Assembly (NCBI GenBank): GCA_947054185.1
Contig: CAMRVW010000061.1
Span: forward strand, 1-11,798
Length of the DNA stretch: 11,798 bases
Origin: an uncultured Rikenellaceae bacterium
GTDB taxonomy: Bacteria > Bacteroidota > Bacteroidia > Bacteroidales > Rikenellaceae
Direction of reading: 5' to 3'
A program made the translations under genes and the position numbers. Positions 1 through 5,774 of this stretch are shown here, piece by piece. A model generated the notes under the pieces. The model worked only from the letters and a program-made list of their open reading frames with translations. It ran no database searches and was not told where the DNA came from. Numbering within the stretch: position 1 is the first letter of the stretch; the number at the start of each line of letters is the position of its first letter.

Positions 1-4
1 AAAA

Positions 5-36
5 TTTGTTTGCCTCTCGGCTTATTCGTATCTTTA
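5..36 (+). promoter_or_regulatory. Upstream copy of a duplicated promoter-like unit
   Basis: TTTG (5-8), a 20-nt spacer, then TATCTTTA (29-36) matches the Bacteroidota promoter pattern TTTG / TAnnTTTG except for the last base. Bases 20-35 recur exactly at 98-113 inside the proximal purM promoter, and both copies have the same 20-nt spacing. It may be a second start site for purM or a diverged relic of a duplication. The following hairpin (28-56) overlaps its -7 element, so activity is uncertain. Confidence 0.4.
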
Positions 37-56
37 ACCTTTCGGTTTTAAGATAC
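28..56. other. Hairpin overlapping the upstream promoter-like unit
   Basis: Left arm 28-39 (GTATCTTTAACC) pairs with right arm 44-56 (GGTTTTAAGATAC) around the 4-nt loop TTTC, with one bulged base. The seven outer base pairs (GTATCTT/AAGATAC) are perfect. No T-tract follows on the + strand, so it is not a standard terminator. It could be a cruciform operator, or a remnant of an inverted copy of the promoter -7 element. Confidence 0.4.
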
Positions 57-82
57 TCCCGCTCGGCAGAACCAAACTCTCG

Positions 83-114
83 TTTGCTTTTGCCCTCGCT
101 TATTCGTATCTTTG
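83..114 (+). promoter_or_regulatory. Probable purM promoter (Bacteroidota sigma-70 type)
   Basis: TTTG (83-86), 20 nt, then TATCTTTG (107-114) is a full match to the Bacteroidota -33/-7 pattern. Transcription would start near 120 and give a leader of about 65 nt before the purM ATG at 186. A short inverted repeat (AACTT 119-123, AAGTT 131-135) lies at the predicted start of the transcript. The site is predicted from pattern and position only. Confidence 0.65.
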
Positions 115-185
115 TCGCAACTTATCACTCAAGTTTTGTAAGAAGAATACGGGGCTAAAACGAACCAAAGAAAAAACGATATATC

Positions 186-1361
186 ATGACAGACAATTCA
201 CGATACGCCATGCGCGGCGTCTCAGCCGGCAAGGAAGATGTGCACAACGCCATAAAGAATGTCGACAAAGGTCTCTATCCCAAGGCTTTCTGTAAGATAG
301 TGCCCGATATATTCACCGGTGACGACAACTATTGCCTTTTGATGCATGCCGACGGTGCAGGCACCAAATCGTCGCTTGCATACGCCTATTGGCGTGAGAC
401 GGGTGATCTTGGCGTCTGGAAAGGCATCGCACAAGACGCGGTGGTCATGAACACCGACGACCTTCTGTGCGTTGGCGCCACCGACAACATACTGCTCAGC
501 TCCACCATAGGACGCAACAAGCGCCTTGTGCCCGGTGAGGTCATCGCCGCCATCATCAACGGCACCGAGGAGTTTCTCGAGACCATGCGCTCCATGGGCG
601 TGGGCATCTGGTCCACCGGCGGCGAGACTGCCGATGTCGGCGACCTTGTGCGCACCATCATCGTCGACAGCACTGTCACGGCGCGCCTTCGTCGTGCCGA
701 CGTCATAGACAACGCCAATATAAAAAGCGGAGCCGTCATAGTGGGCCTATCCTCTTACGGTAAGGCTGTTTACGAGAGCGAATATAACGGCGGCATGGGC
801 AGCAACGGTCTCACCTCGGCCCGCCACGACGTGCTCTCCAAGCGCGTTGCGCATGCCTATCCCGAAAGTTATGACGACGGCATGGGCGACAGCCTGGCAT
901 ATACGGGCCGTTACGCGCTCACCGACATCGTCGAGGGCACGGGCATGACGGCCGGCAAGCTGGTGCTCTCACCCACACGCACATACGCCCCTGTCATCAC
1001 CCGCATGCTCAAAGAGTGCCGCAGCGGCATTCAGGGCATGATACACTGCACGGGCGGGGCCCAGACCAAGATATTGCACTTCGCGGGCGACATACACGTG
1101 GTCAAAGACGACATGTTCGACATACCGACCCTGTTCCGCCTCATAGAGGAGTGCTCGGGCACCCCGCGCAGCGAGATGTACAAGGTCTTCAACATGGGGC
1201 ACCGCATGGAGATATATGCCGACCCCGCCGCCGCCGCCGAGCTTGTGGCCATCTCGCAGAGCTTCGGTGTCGAGGCCAAGGTGATAGGACGCACCGAGCC
1301 GTCGTCGAGCCCCCGCCTCACCATCAAGGCCGACGGACAGACCTATGAATATACCAAATAG
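186..1361 (+). CDS. purM: Phosphoribosylformylglycinamidine cyclo-ligase (AIR synthase), PurM
   Basis: This cytosolic enzyme of de novo purine synthesis converts FGAM and ATP to aminoimidazole ribonucleotide, ADP and phosphate. The 391-residue protein carries the family landmarks in order: HADGAGTK (54-61), which matches the E. coli TDGVGTK loop; a QDAVVMNTDDLLCVGA segment (83-98), equivalent to the metal/ATP-binding VNDL region; GGETAD (145-150); SNGL (206-209); LSPTRTY (261-267), matching LAPTRIY; and EMYKVFNMG (330-338), matching EMYRTFNCG. It is longer than E. coli PurM (about 345 aa), as I recall for Bacteroidota homologues. The conserved glycine-rich TGGG segment reads CTGGAQTK (288-295), which I take to be a lineage variant. 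The start is the first ATG after an A-rich leader. It ends 2 nt before the YciO-like gene, so the two are probably cotranscribed. Confidence 0.92.
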   Translation: MTDNSRYAMRGVSAGKEDVHNAIKNVDKGLYPKAFCKIVPDIFTGDDNYCLLMHADGAGTKSSLAYAYWRETGDLGVWKGIAQDAVVMNTDDLLCVGATDNILLSSTIGRNKRLVPGEVIAAIINGTEEFLETMRSMGVGIWSTGGETADVGDLVRTIIVDSTVTARLRRADVIDNANIKSGAVIVGLSSYGKAVYESEYNGGMGSNGLTSARHDVLSKRVAHAYPESYDDGMGDSLAYTGRYALTDIVEGTGMTAGKLVLSPTRTYAPVITRMLKECRSGIQGMIHCTGGAQTKILHFAGDIHVVKDDMFDIPTLFRLIEECSGTPRSEMYKVFNMGHRMEIYADPAAAAELVAISQSFGVEAKVIGRTEPSSSPRLTIKADGQTYEYTK

Positions 1362-1363
1362 TC

Positions 1364-1972
1364 ATGGCACCAGGACGCATCATACGGCTTTACGAAGATA
1401 ACCCCAACCCGCGCGACCTGCGTCGTGTGGCCGATGCACTCGAGGCCGGTGCCCTTGTCATATACCCGACCGACACCTATTACGCCCTCGGATGCCTCCT
1501 CACCTGTGTCAAAACCATAGGCCGGCTCAAAGAGCTTAAGGGCAAAGACAACGACAATCTGTCGATAGTGTGCTGCGATCTGTCCGGTCTGTCAGATTAC
1601 GCACGGGTCGACAATGCCGTCTTCAAGTTGCTCAAGGCCAATACGCCCGCCCCCGTCACCTTCATACTCAACGCCTCGGGAGCGGTGCCCAACAAGTTTC
1701 TCGACCGTAAGAAGAGCGTGGGCATAAGACTGCCCGACAATCCCATCACGCGCGCCATTGTCGAGACTGCCGGTGTGCCGCTGGTGTCGAGTACGCTTGT
1801 CTCCACCGACGCCCCCTTGAGCGGCGACCCGTCGCTGTTGTGGGACGAATACGGCGACAGGGTCGACCTTATGATAGACGGCGGTACGGCTCCCATGCGC
1901 CCATCCACCGTCGTCGACCTTACCGGCAGCGAGCCTTTGCTGGTGCGTCAGGGCGACTATGTGCTAAGGTGA
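1364..1972 (+). CDS. yciO: Sua5/YciO/YrdC family protein, YciO-type
   Basis: This 202-residue protein belongs to the nucleotide-binding family that includes threonylcarbamoyl-AMP synthase (TsaC/Sua5), which makes the intermediate for t6A in tRNA. Family motifs are visible: YPTDTYYALGC (34-44), VGIRLPDNP (119-127), STVVDLTG (181-188) and VRQGD (194-198). Several stretches resemble E. coli YciO more than TsaC, notably CCDLSGLSDYARVDNAVFKL (70-89) and NTPAPVTFIL (93-102). The KxR motif of TsaC/Sua5 reads KGK (59-61). YciO itself is reported to have little or no TC-AMP synthase activity, so a tRNA role is uncertain. It follows purM by 2 nt. No Sua5 C-terminal domain is present. Confidence 0.85.
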   Translation: MAPGRIIRLYEDNPNPRDLRRVADALEAGALVIYPTDTYYALGCLLTCVKTIGRLKELKGKDNDNLSIVCCDLSGLSDYARVDNAVFKLLKANTPAPVTFILNASGAVPNKFLDRKKSVGIRLPDNPITRAIVETAGVPLVSSTLVSTDAPLSGDPSLLWDEYGDRVDLMIDGGTAPMRPSTVVDLTGSEPLLVRQGDYVLR

Positions 1973-2121
1973 TTGCTGCCTGCACATGCCCGCCCAAGAG
2001 CCTGCCGACAAATTATATGCGCTCATGCCTAAGCCGCCGACAGTGACAGGCGTCGTAATATGTGTGAAAAGCGTACGACCGGGACAAAAGAAGTCTTTAA
2101 CAACCATATAACCGACACGGA

Positions 2122-2685
2122 ATGAACGAAGAGGTAAACATAAACGACATATTGTCAGAGGCCATGCGCGAAAGAGAGGTGCCCATGGGGCATGATGCCG
2201 CGCGGGCGGGTCTTGTATTGGGAGTGGGGCAGGGCCTTGTGTGTCTTGCAGAGGGTGTCTTCGCCGGCAGTCTGATAGCCGGATTTATGCTCAACACTCT
2301 GTCGTGGATCATCTTTGCGGTGTTGTTGCAGCTTGCGTTGCGAGGCAGGGTGCTGAAGCGCGGCAAACCCATGCTGGGGTTGGGCGAGTCGTGGCTCTAT
2401 CTTATGCTGATATCGTTCTTTGCGGGCATAATCGTGGGCCTTGCCCGATATGTGGTGTTTCGGTTTATCGCATACGACTATTTCTCAGAGACATACGAAT
2501 ATATACTCGACACCGTGCAGCAGACGCAGAAGCTGCCTGCCGATGTGCTCTCGGTCATGGACGGCGTGTGGCATGCTCCGTGGGTGTGGTTTGTCGGCGG
2601 CATCGTCAACACGCTCTTCACAGGTGCGTTCATAGGGCTCATAGTCGCGGCCATAGGGCGACGCAATCCCCTTGCAAGAGTCTAA
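2122..2685 (+). CDS. DUF4199-type integral membrane protein
   Basis: The 187-residue protein has a soluble acidic N-terminus (about 1-25) and four likely membrane segments at roughly 28-46, 51-74, 90-116 and 154-178. A polar loop (about 118-150) lies between the third and fourth. The pattern of an early helix pair, a basic RGRVLKRGKP loop (74-83), a long linker after helix 3 and a final glycine-rich helix matches DUF4199 proteins, which are common in Bacteroidota and have no known function. It begins 149 nt after the yciO-like gene. No clear TTTG/TAnnTTTG promoter is seen in that gap, so it may be read through from purM-yciO or use a weaker promoter. The DUF4286 gene follows 11 nt downstream. 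Confidence 0.7.
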   Translation: MNEEVNINDILSEAMREREVPMGHDAARAGLVLGVGQGLVCLAEGVFAGSLIAGFMLNTLSWIIFAVLLQLALRGRVLKRGKPMLGLGESWLYLMLISFFAGIIVGLARYVVFRFIAYDYFSETYEYILDTVQQTQKLPADVLSVMDGVWHAPWVWFVGGIVNTLFTGAFIGLIVAAIGRRNPLARV

Positions 2686-2696
2686 AAACATCAGTT

Positions 2697-3005
2697 ATGT
2701 ACATAATAAGCACAACCTTCGTTGTCGACCCTCCGGCGCATGCCTCGTGGTATGAGCTGGTCACAGGTAAGCTGCTGCCGAGGCTGGAGGATGAGTCGGG
2801 ACACCCCGTGGTGTTCACCCGCCTGTTGCACGACACGCCCGAGCCCCATTACACTTACTCGGTGCAGTGCCGATGCTGCGACATGGCCTTCTATCACCGT
2901 TTCATGAACGAGACCATGGCCGACTATGTCGAGGTGGCCGAGCCCCTGTTTGGCGATAAGGTCCTCTATTTCACGACACTTCTTAAACGAATCGACTATA
3001 AATGA
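2697..3005 (+). CDS. DUF4286 family small protein
   Basis: This 102-residue cytosolic protein of unknown function resembles the Bacteroidota DUF4286 family. It has an N-terminal beta strand (MYIISTTFVV, 1-10), a helix ending in KLLPRL (25-30), a central YSVQCRC strand (54-60) and the C-terminal GDKVLYFTTLLKRI segment (86-99), which matches the family's DKVV-F-TLM ending. The chosen start is the ATG at 2697, 11 nt after the DUF4199 stop. The same frame stays open upstream to 2241, but that extension lies wholly inside the DUF4199 gene and has out-of-frame composition. The stop overlaps the GH31 start as ATGA (3002-3005), so the two are probably translationally coupled. Three cysteines cluster at 58, 60 and 61. 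Their significance is unknown. Confidence 0.78.
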   Translation: MYIISTTFVVDPPAHASWYELVTGKLLPRLEDESGHPVVFTRLLHDTPEPHYTYSVQCRCCDMAFYHRFMNETMADYVEVAEPLFGDKVLYFTTLLKRIDYK

Positions 3006-4597
3006 AAAGAGCTGTAATATTGGTTGTCATGGCCATGAGCCTTGCCGTGTCGGCTAAGGCCGATGAGGCGTCAGAAAAAATGCACCCATATAGAATAGAG
3101 GCGGGCAGAAACGAACGCTGGTGGGGCGGTTATTCGCAGTTGGGCCGCAAGATGCCTTTCGTCACCAGCGTGGGCGGCGACCTTGCCACCGACAACAAAG
3201 GCAACATCTCGACTCCCTTTCTGGTGTCATCCGCAGGACGTTACGTGTGGGGTTACCGCCCCTTTAAGTTCACTGCCGACAAAGACGGCATAACCATAGA
3301 GTCTGAAGACGGCATAAAACCGCGTGTCGGGGGCAAGAGTCTGCGCGAGGCCTATCTGATAGCCGCCCAGCGTCACTTCAAGAGCACGGGCAAGAGTCCT
3401 GCAAGAGAGCTTTTTGTCACCCCCCAATACAATACATGGATAGAGCTGGGCTATGACCAGTCGCAGCAAGGGGTGCTCGATTACGCCCGTGCCATTGTCG
3501 ATAACGGCTTCCCCGTGGGTGTCATCATGATAGACGACAACTGGCACCGTTACCACGGCAGCTTCTCGTTCGACGGCGAACGCTTTCCCGATCCCCGCGC
3601 CATGGTCGACAGCCTGCACGGCATGGGCTTCAAGGTGATGTTGTGGGTGTCGCCCTTCGTCAGCGCCGACTCGCCCGCCTATCGCGAGCTGGCCGCCGCG
3701 GGTATGCTGCTGCGCCTGAGCGACGGCACGACGCCCGCCATGATAAGATGGTGGAACGGGCAAAGCGCATGTTACGACCTTACCAACCCGGCAGCCTGCG
3801 ACCATTACCGCCGCGGGTTGCAAAGCCTGCAAGACAAGTACGGCGTCGACGGCTTCAAGTTCGACGGCGGCGACACCTATTTCTATTCCGACGATATGGT
3901 GTCGTTCAAAGATGACGCCACCCCCACCGACCATCTCGAAGCGTGGTGCTCTCTTGGCGCCGACTTCCCCTTCAACGAATATCGTGCGGTGTACGGTTGT
4001 GCCGGCACCCCCATCGTGGCGCGCCTCAGCGACAAGCCGTGCTCGTGGGATGCGGTCTCGTCGTTGATTCCCGAGATGACAGCCACAGGCCTTATGGGCT
4101 ATCCTTATGCCTGCCCCGACATGATAGGCGGCGGCGAGATAAACTCGTTCACCAAAGAGAGCGCCAATATCGACGGCGACATGTTCGTGCGCTCGGCCTG
4201 GGTGCATGCCCTTATGCCCATGATGCAGTTCTCTGCCGCTCCGTGGAGGGTGCTCGACGCCGATAGGGCAGAGGCATGCCGCAAGGCCGCCGGGCTGCAT
4301 GTCAAGATGGCACCTTATATAATGACCCTCGTGGGCGAGGCAGAAAAGAGCGGCGCCCCCATCGTGCGCACCATGGAGTATGAGTTCCCCAAACGCGGGT
4401 TTGCCGACTGCAAAGACCAGTTCATGCTCGGCAACAGATATCTGGTCGCCCCTGTGGTCACCTCAAACCCCGTGCGTGAGGTGAGACTGCCGGCCGGACG
4501 CTGGAAAGACGATATGGGCAAGGTATATAAAGGGCCTCTGGTGTTCAGTGTCAAAGTTCCCATAGACCGGTTGCTCTATTTCGAACGTGTCAAATAG
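3002..4597 (+). CDS. Secreted glycoside hydrolase family 31, MYORG-like
   Basis: The 531-residue protein has an export signal (MKRAVILVVMAMSLAVSAKA, likely cleaved after residue 20) and no lipobox cysteine, so it is probably periplasmic. The catalytic barrel shows GH31 landmarks: VIMIDDNW (174-181), LHGMGFKVMLWVSPF (205-219), RWWNG followed by DLTNP (249-263), and DGFKFDGGD (283-291), where D288 is the expected nucleophile. D344 in RLSDK (341-345) is the likely acid/base, 56 residues later. The GYPYACPDMIGGG segment (366-378) closely resembles the corresponding segment of mammalian MYORG, a GH31 alpha-galactosidase. It is shorter than typical bacterial GH31 alpha-glucosidases, and the C-terminal beta domain is compact. 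The substrate cannot be assigned; alpha-galactoside or alpha-glucoside are both possible. It is the last gene of its unit, overlaps DUF4286 by 4 nt and is followed by a terminator. No SusC/SusD partners are nearby. Confidence 0.85.
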   Translation: MKRAVILVVMAMSLAVSAKADEASEKMHPYRIEAGRNERWWGGYSQLGRKMPFVTSVGGDLATDNKGNISTPFLVSSAGRYVWGYRPFKFTADKDGITIESEDGIKPRVGGKSLREAYLIAAQRHFKSTGKSPARELFVTPQYNTWIELGYDQSQQGVLDYARAIVDNGFPVGVIMIDDNWHRYHGSFSFDGERFPDPRAMVDSLHGMGFKVMLWVSPFVSADSPAYRELAAAGMLLRLSDGTTPAMIRWWNGQSACYDLTNPAACDHYRRGLQSLQDKYGVDGFKFDGGDTYFYSDDMVSFKDDATPTDHLEAWCSLGADFPFNEYRAVYGCAGTPIVARLSDKPCSWDAVSSLIPEMTATGLMGYPYACPDMIGGGEINSFTKESANIDGDMFVRSAWVHALMPMMQFSAAPWRVLDADRAEACRKAAGLHVKMAPYIMTLVGEAEKSGAPIVRTMEYEFPKRGFADCKDQFMLGNRYLVAPVVTSNPVREVRLPAGRWKDDMGKVYKGPLVFSVKVPIDRLLYFERVK

Positions 4598-4598
4598 A

Positions 4599-4633
4599 CG
4601 AAAGCGCCCCTGCACAAGGGGCGCTTTCGTTTT
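4599..4633 (+). terminator. Intrinsic terminator after the GH31 gene
   Basis: A perfect 12-bp inverted repeat (CGAAAGCGCCCC 4599-4610, GGGGCGCTTTCG 4618-4629) with a 7-nt loop is followed by TTTT. It begins one base after the GH31 stop codon and closes the DUF4199-DUF4286-GH31 unit. The A-rich left edge gives it partial bidirectional character. Confidence 0.9.
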
Positions 4634-4903
4634 GTGCAGTGCGCTGCAACCGCACCGACTGTTATGTGGTTTTAGACCGAAAAGTGGGGTCTGTTGAGGC
4701 ATAGCCTAAAAAAATGTCGTTTTATACTAAAAATATGTGCTCTAAATATATATGATTGTCAGGGTGTTGTGAAATAATTGGATATTTTTCAAAATTTTTT
4801 CAATGTGTTTTTCCTGTTTTGGCACGTTTGTTGAAAAGTAATGTGATGTAAGGGCAAAAGAGCCCATGAATTAAAAAATCTATTAACCGTAAAAATTAAA
4901 AAT
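4634..4903. other. AT-rich intergenic region upstream of the acetyltransferase
   Basis: No gene is seen between the GH31 terminator and the GNAT start. The stretch becomes strongly AT-rich from about 4708 and holds runs of A and T around 4780-4800. It contains the sigma-54-like site at 4820-4834 but no good TTTG-N20-TAnnTTTG match. The last 25 bases before the ATG are almost all A and T, a typical Bacteroidota translation leader. Confidence 0.6.
4820..4834 (+). promoter_or_regulatory. Sigma-54-like promoter upstream of the GNAT gene
   Basis: TGGCACG-N4-TTGA (4820-4834) matches the sigma-54 consensus TGGCACG-N4-TTGC except for the final base. The GG pair at 4821-4822 is 10 nt from the G at 4833, the required spacing. 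Transcription would start near 4846 and leave a leader of about 58 nt. The AT-rich DNA just upstream could hold activator or bending sites. No enhancer-binding protein gene is in the window. Confidence 0.5.
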
Positions 4904-5425
4904 ATGAAGGCAACGGATATTCACTTGAGAGCATTGGAACCCGAGGACATAGGTTTTCTCTATCGTTGGGAGAACGACCCTGAGGTTTGGCGTGTCAGCC
5001 AGACATCGGCACCCTATTCCAAATATGTTTTGAGACGTTACATCGAAACCTCGCACCTCGACATATACGAGACCAAACAGCAGCGTTTCGTGGTGGTTCA
5101 CTCGCAGACGAATATTCCCATCGGGGCGATAGATCTTTTCGACTTCGACCCGTTCAACCTCAGAGCCGGTGTCGGCATACTCATCTATGACAAAGAAGAC
5201 CGCTGCAAAGGTTATGCCACCCAGGCGCTCGAGCTGCTGATAAAATATTCTTTCGAGGTGCTTGGCCTCCATCAGCTCTATTGCCACATACCTGTCGACA
5301 ACACCCCCTCTTACGAGCTCTTCTCCAAGCGCGGATTCATGCAGGCCGGCATACGCAAGGAGTGGATACGCACTGCCGAGGGGTGGCAGGACGAACTCAC
5401 CATGCAACTGATCAATAAAAAATAG
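4904..5425 (+). CDS. GNAT family N-acetyltransferase (RimJ/RimL/SpeG-like)
   Basis: This 173-residue cytosolic enzyme is expected to transfer an acetyl group from acetyl-CoA to an amine. It opens with the RimJ/RimL-type pattern IHLRALEPEDIGFLYRWEND (6-25). The acetyl-CoA pyrophosphate-binding loop is DRCKGYATQAL (99-109), followed by a helix and the LGLHQLYCHIPVDNTPSYEL region (120-139), where N133 and the SYELFSKRGF segment (136-145) are characteristic. The substrate is unknown; protein N-termini, polyamines and small amines are all possible. It stands alone, with a terminator before it and about 350 nt of non-coding DNA after it. The start ATG follows an AT-rich leader with no Shine-Dalgarno sequence. 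Confidence 0.85.
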   Translation: MKATDIHLRALEPEDIGFLYRWENDPEVWRVSQTSAPYSKYVLRRYIETSHLDIYETKQQRFVVVHSQTNIPIGAIDLFDFDPFNLRAGVGILIYDKEDRCKGYATQALELLIKYSFEVLGLHQLYCHIPVDNTPSYELFSKRGFMQAGIRKEWIRTAEGWQDELTMQLINKK

Positions 5426-5450
5426 TCTGTCTGTCAGTGTCTGATTGTGC

Positions 5451-5489
5451 AACACGCCTGCCGCCGATATCCGTCGAGGCATGCGTGTT
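5451..5489 (+). terminator. Weak candidate terminator after GNAT
   Basis: AACACGC-C-TGC (5451-5461) pairs with GCA-T-GCGTGTT (5479-5489), leaving one mismatch and a 17-nt loop. Only a short T run follows. It starts 26 nt after the GNAT stop. The long loop and weak T-tract make it a poor intrinsic terminator. Confidence 0.3.
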
Positions 5490-5635
5490 TGCCGTGCTTT
5501 ATCCCGCAATCTGCCGCAACGCATCCTCATCATTGCCGCCCCCTCCCGTGTCTCTCCCCGCCGCATAAAATACATTGCCACCTGCCTTGTGTGAGGCCAC
5601 GCGCCGAAACGTAATCGTAAAAAAACATGCTTTTT

Positions 5636-5667
5636 TTTGGATAAGAGCCGTAAAGGTCATAAATTTA
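5636..5667 (+). promoter_or_regulatory. Probable promoter of the DUF6273 repeat gene
   Basis: TTTG (5636-5639), exactly 20 nt, then TAAATTTA (5660-5667) matches TTTG-N20-TAnnTTTG with one mismatch, and the spacing is the same as at purM. Transcription would begin near 5674, leaving a leader of about 100 nt before the ATG at 5775. The TTTG lies at the end of a T8 run that is part of the A7-CATGC-T8 near-palindrome. Confidence 0.55.
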
Positions 5668-5774
5668 GAGAAATTTTTATGGGCCTAAGATGCTCGTGCC
5701 GGGAGGTCGGCCGAAGCATTGCCGGCAATTAACCGGGCCGAAAACATACTGTCGGCACTAAAAACAGAAAAGTC

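Larger units (their letters stand above)
5426..5774. other. Intergenic region between GNAT and the DUF6273 repeat gene
   Basis: No convincing gene is seen on either strand in these 349 bases. The region holds a weak hairpin after the GNAT gene (5451-5489), a pyrimidine-rich stretch around 5500-5560, an A7-CATGC-T8 near-palindrome (5619-5638), a promoter match (5636-5667) and a GC-rich leader segment around 5696-5740 that may fold. Confidence 0.6.

Noticed and set aside
2052..2079. GTCGTA-N16-TACGAC inverted repeat before the DUF4199 gene
   Set aside because: Six base pairs with a 16-nt loop is easily found by chance, and no promoter element sits at a useful distance.
2241..2696. N-terminal extension of the DUF4286 frame
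   Set aside because: The extension overlaps DUF4199 in another frame and reads as cysteine-, arginine- and histidine-rich shadow. DUF4286 homology begins exactly at the ATG at 2697.
3227..4300. 357-codon open frame on the minus strand inside the GH31 gene
   Set aside because: It lies wholly antisense to a gene with clear catalytic motifs, has low-complexity composition rich in H, G, A and V, and shows no recognisable domain. Long antisense frames are expected in this GC-rich coding DNA.
4883..5581. 232-codon minus-strand frame over the GNAT gene
   Set aside because: Most of it is antisense to GNAT. The part outside GNAT is arginine-rich with no family resemblance.
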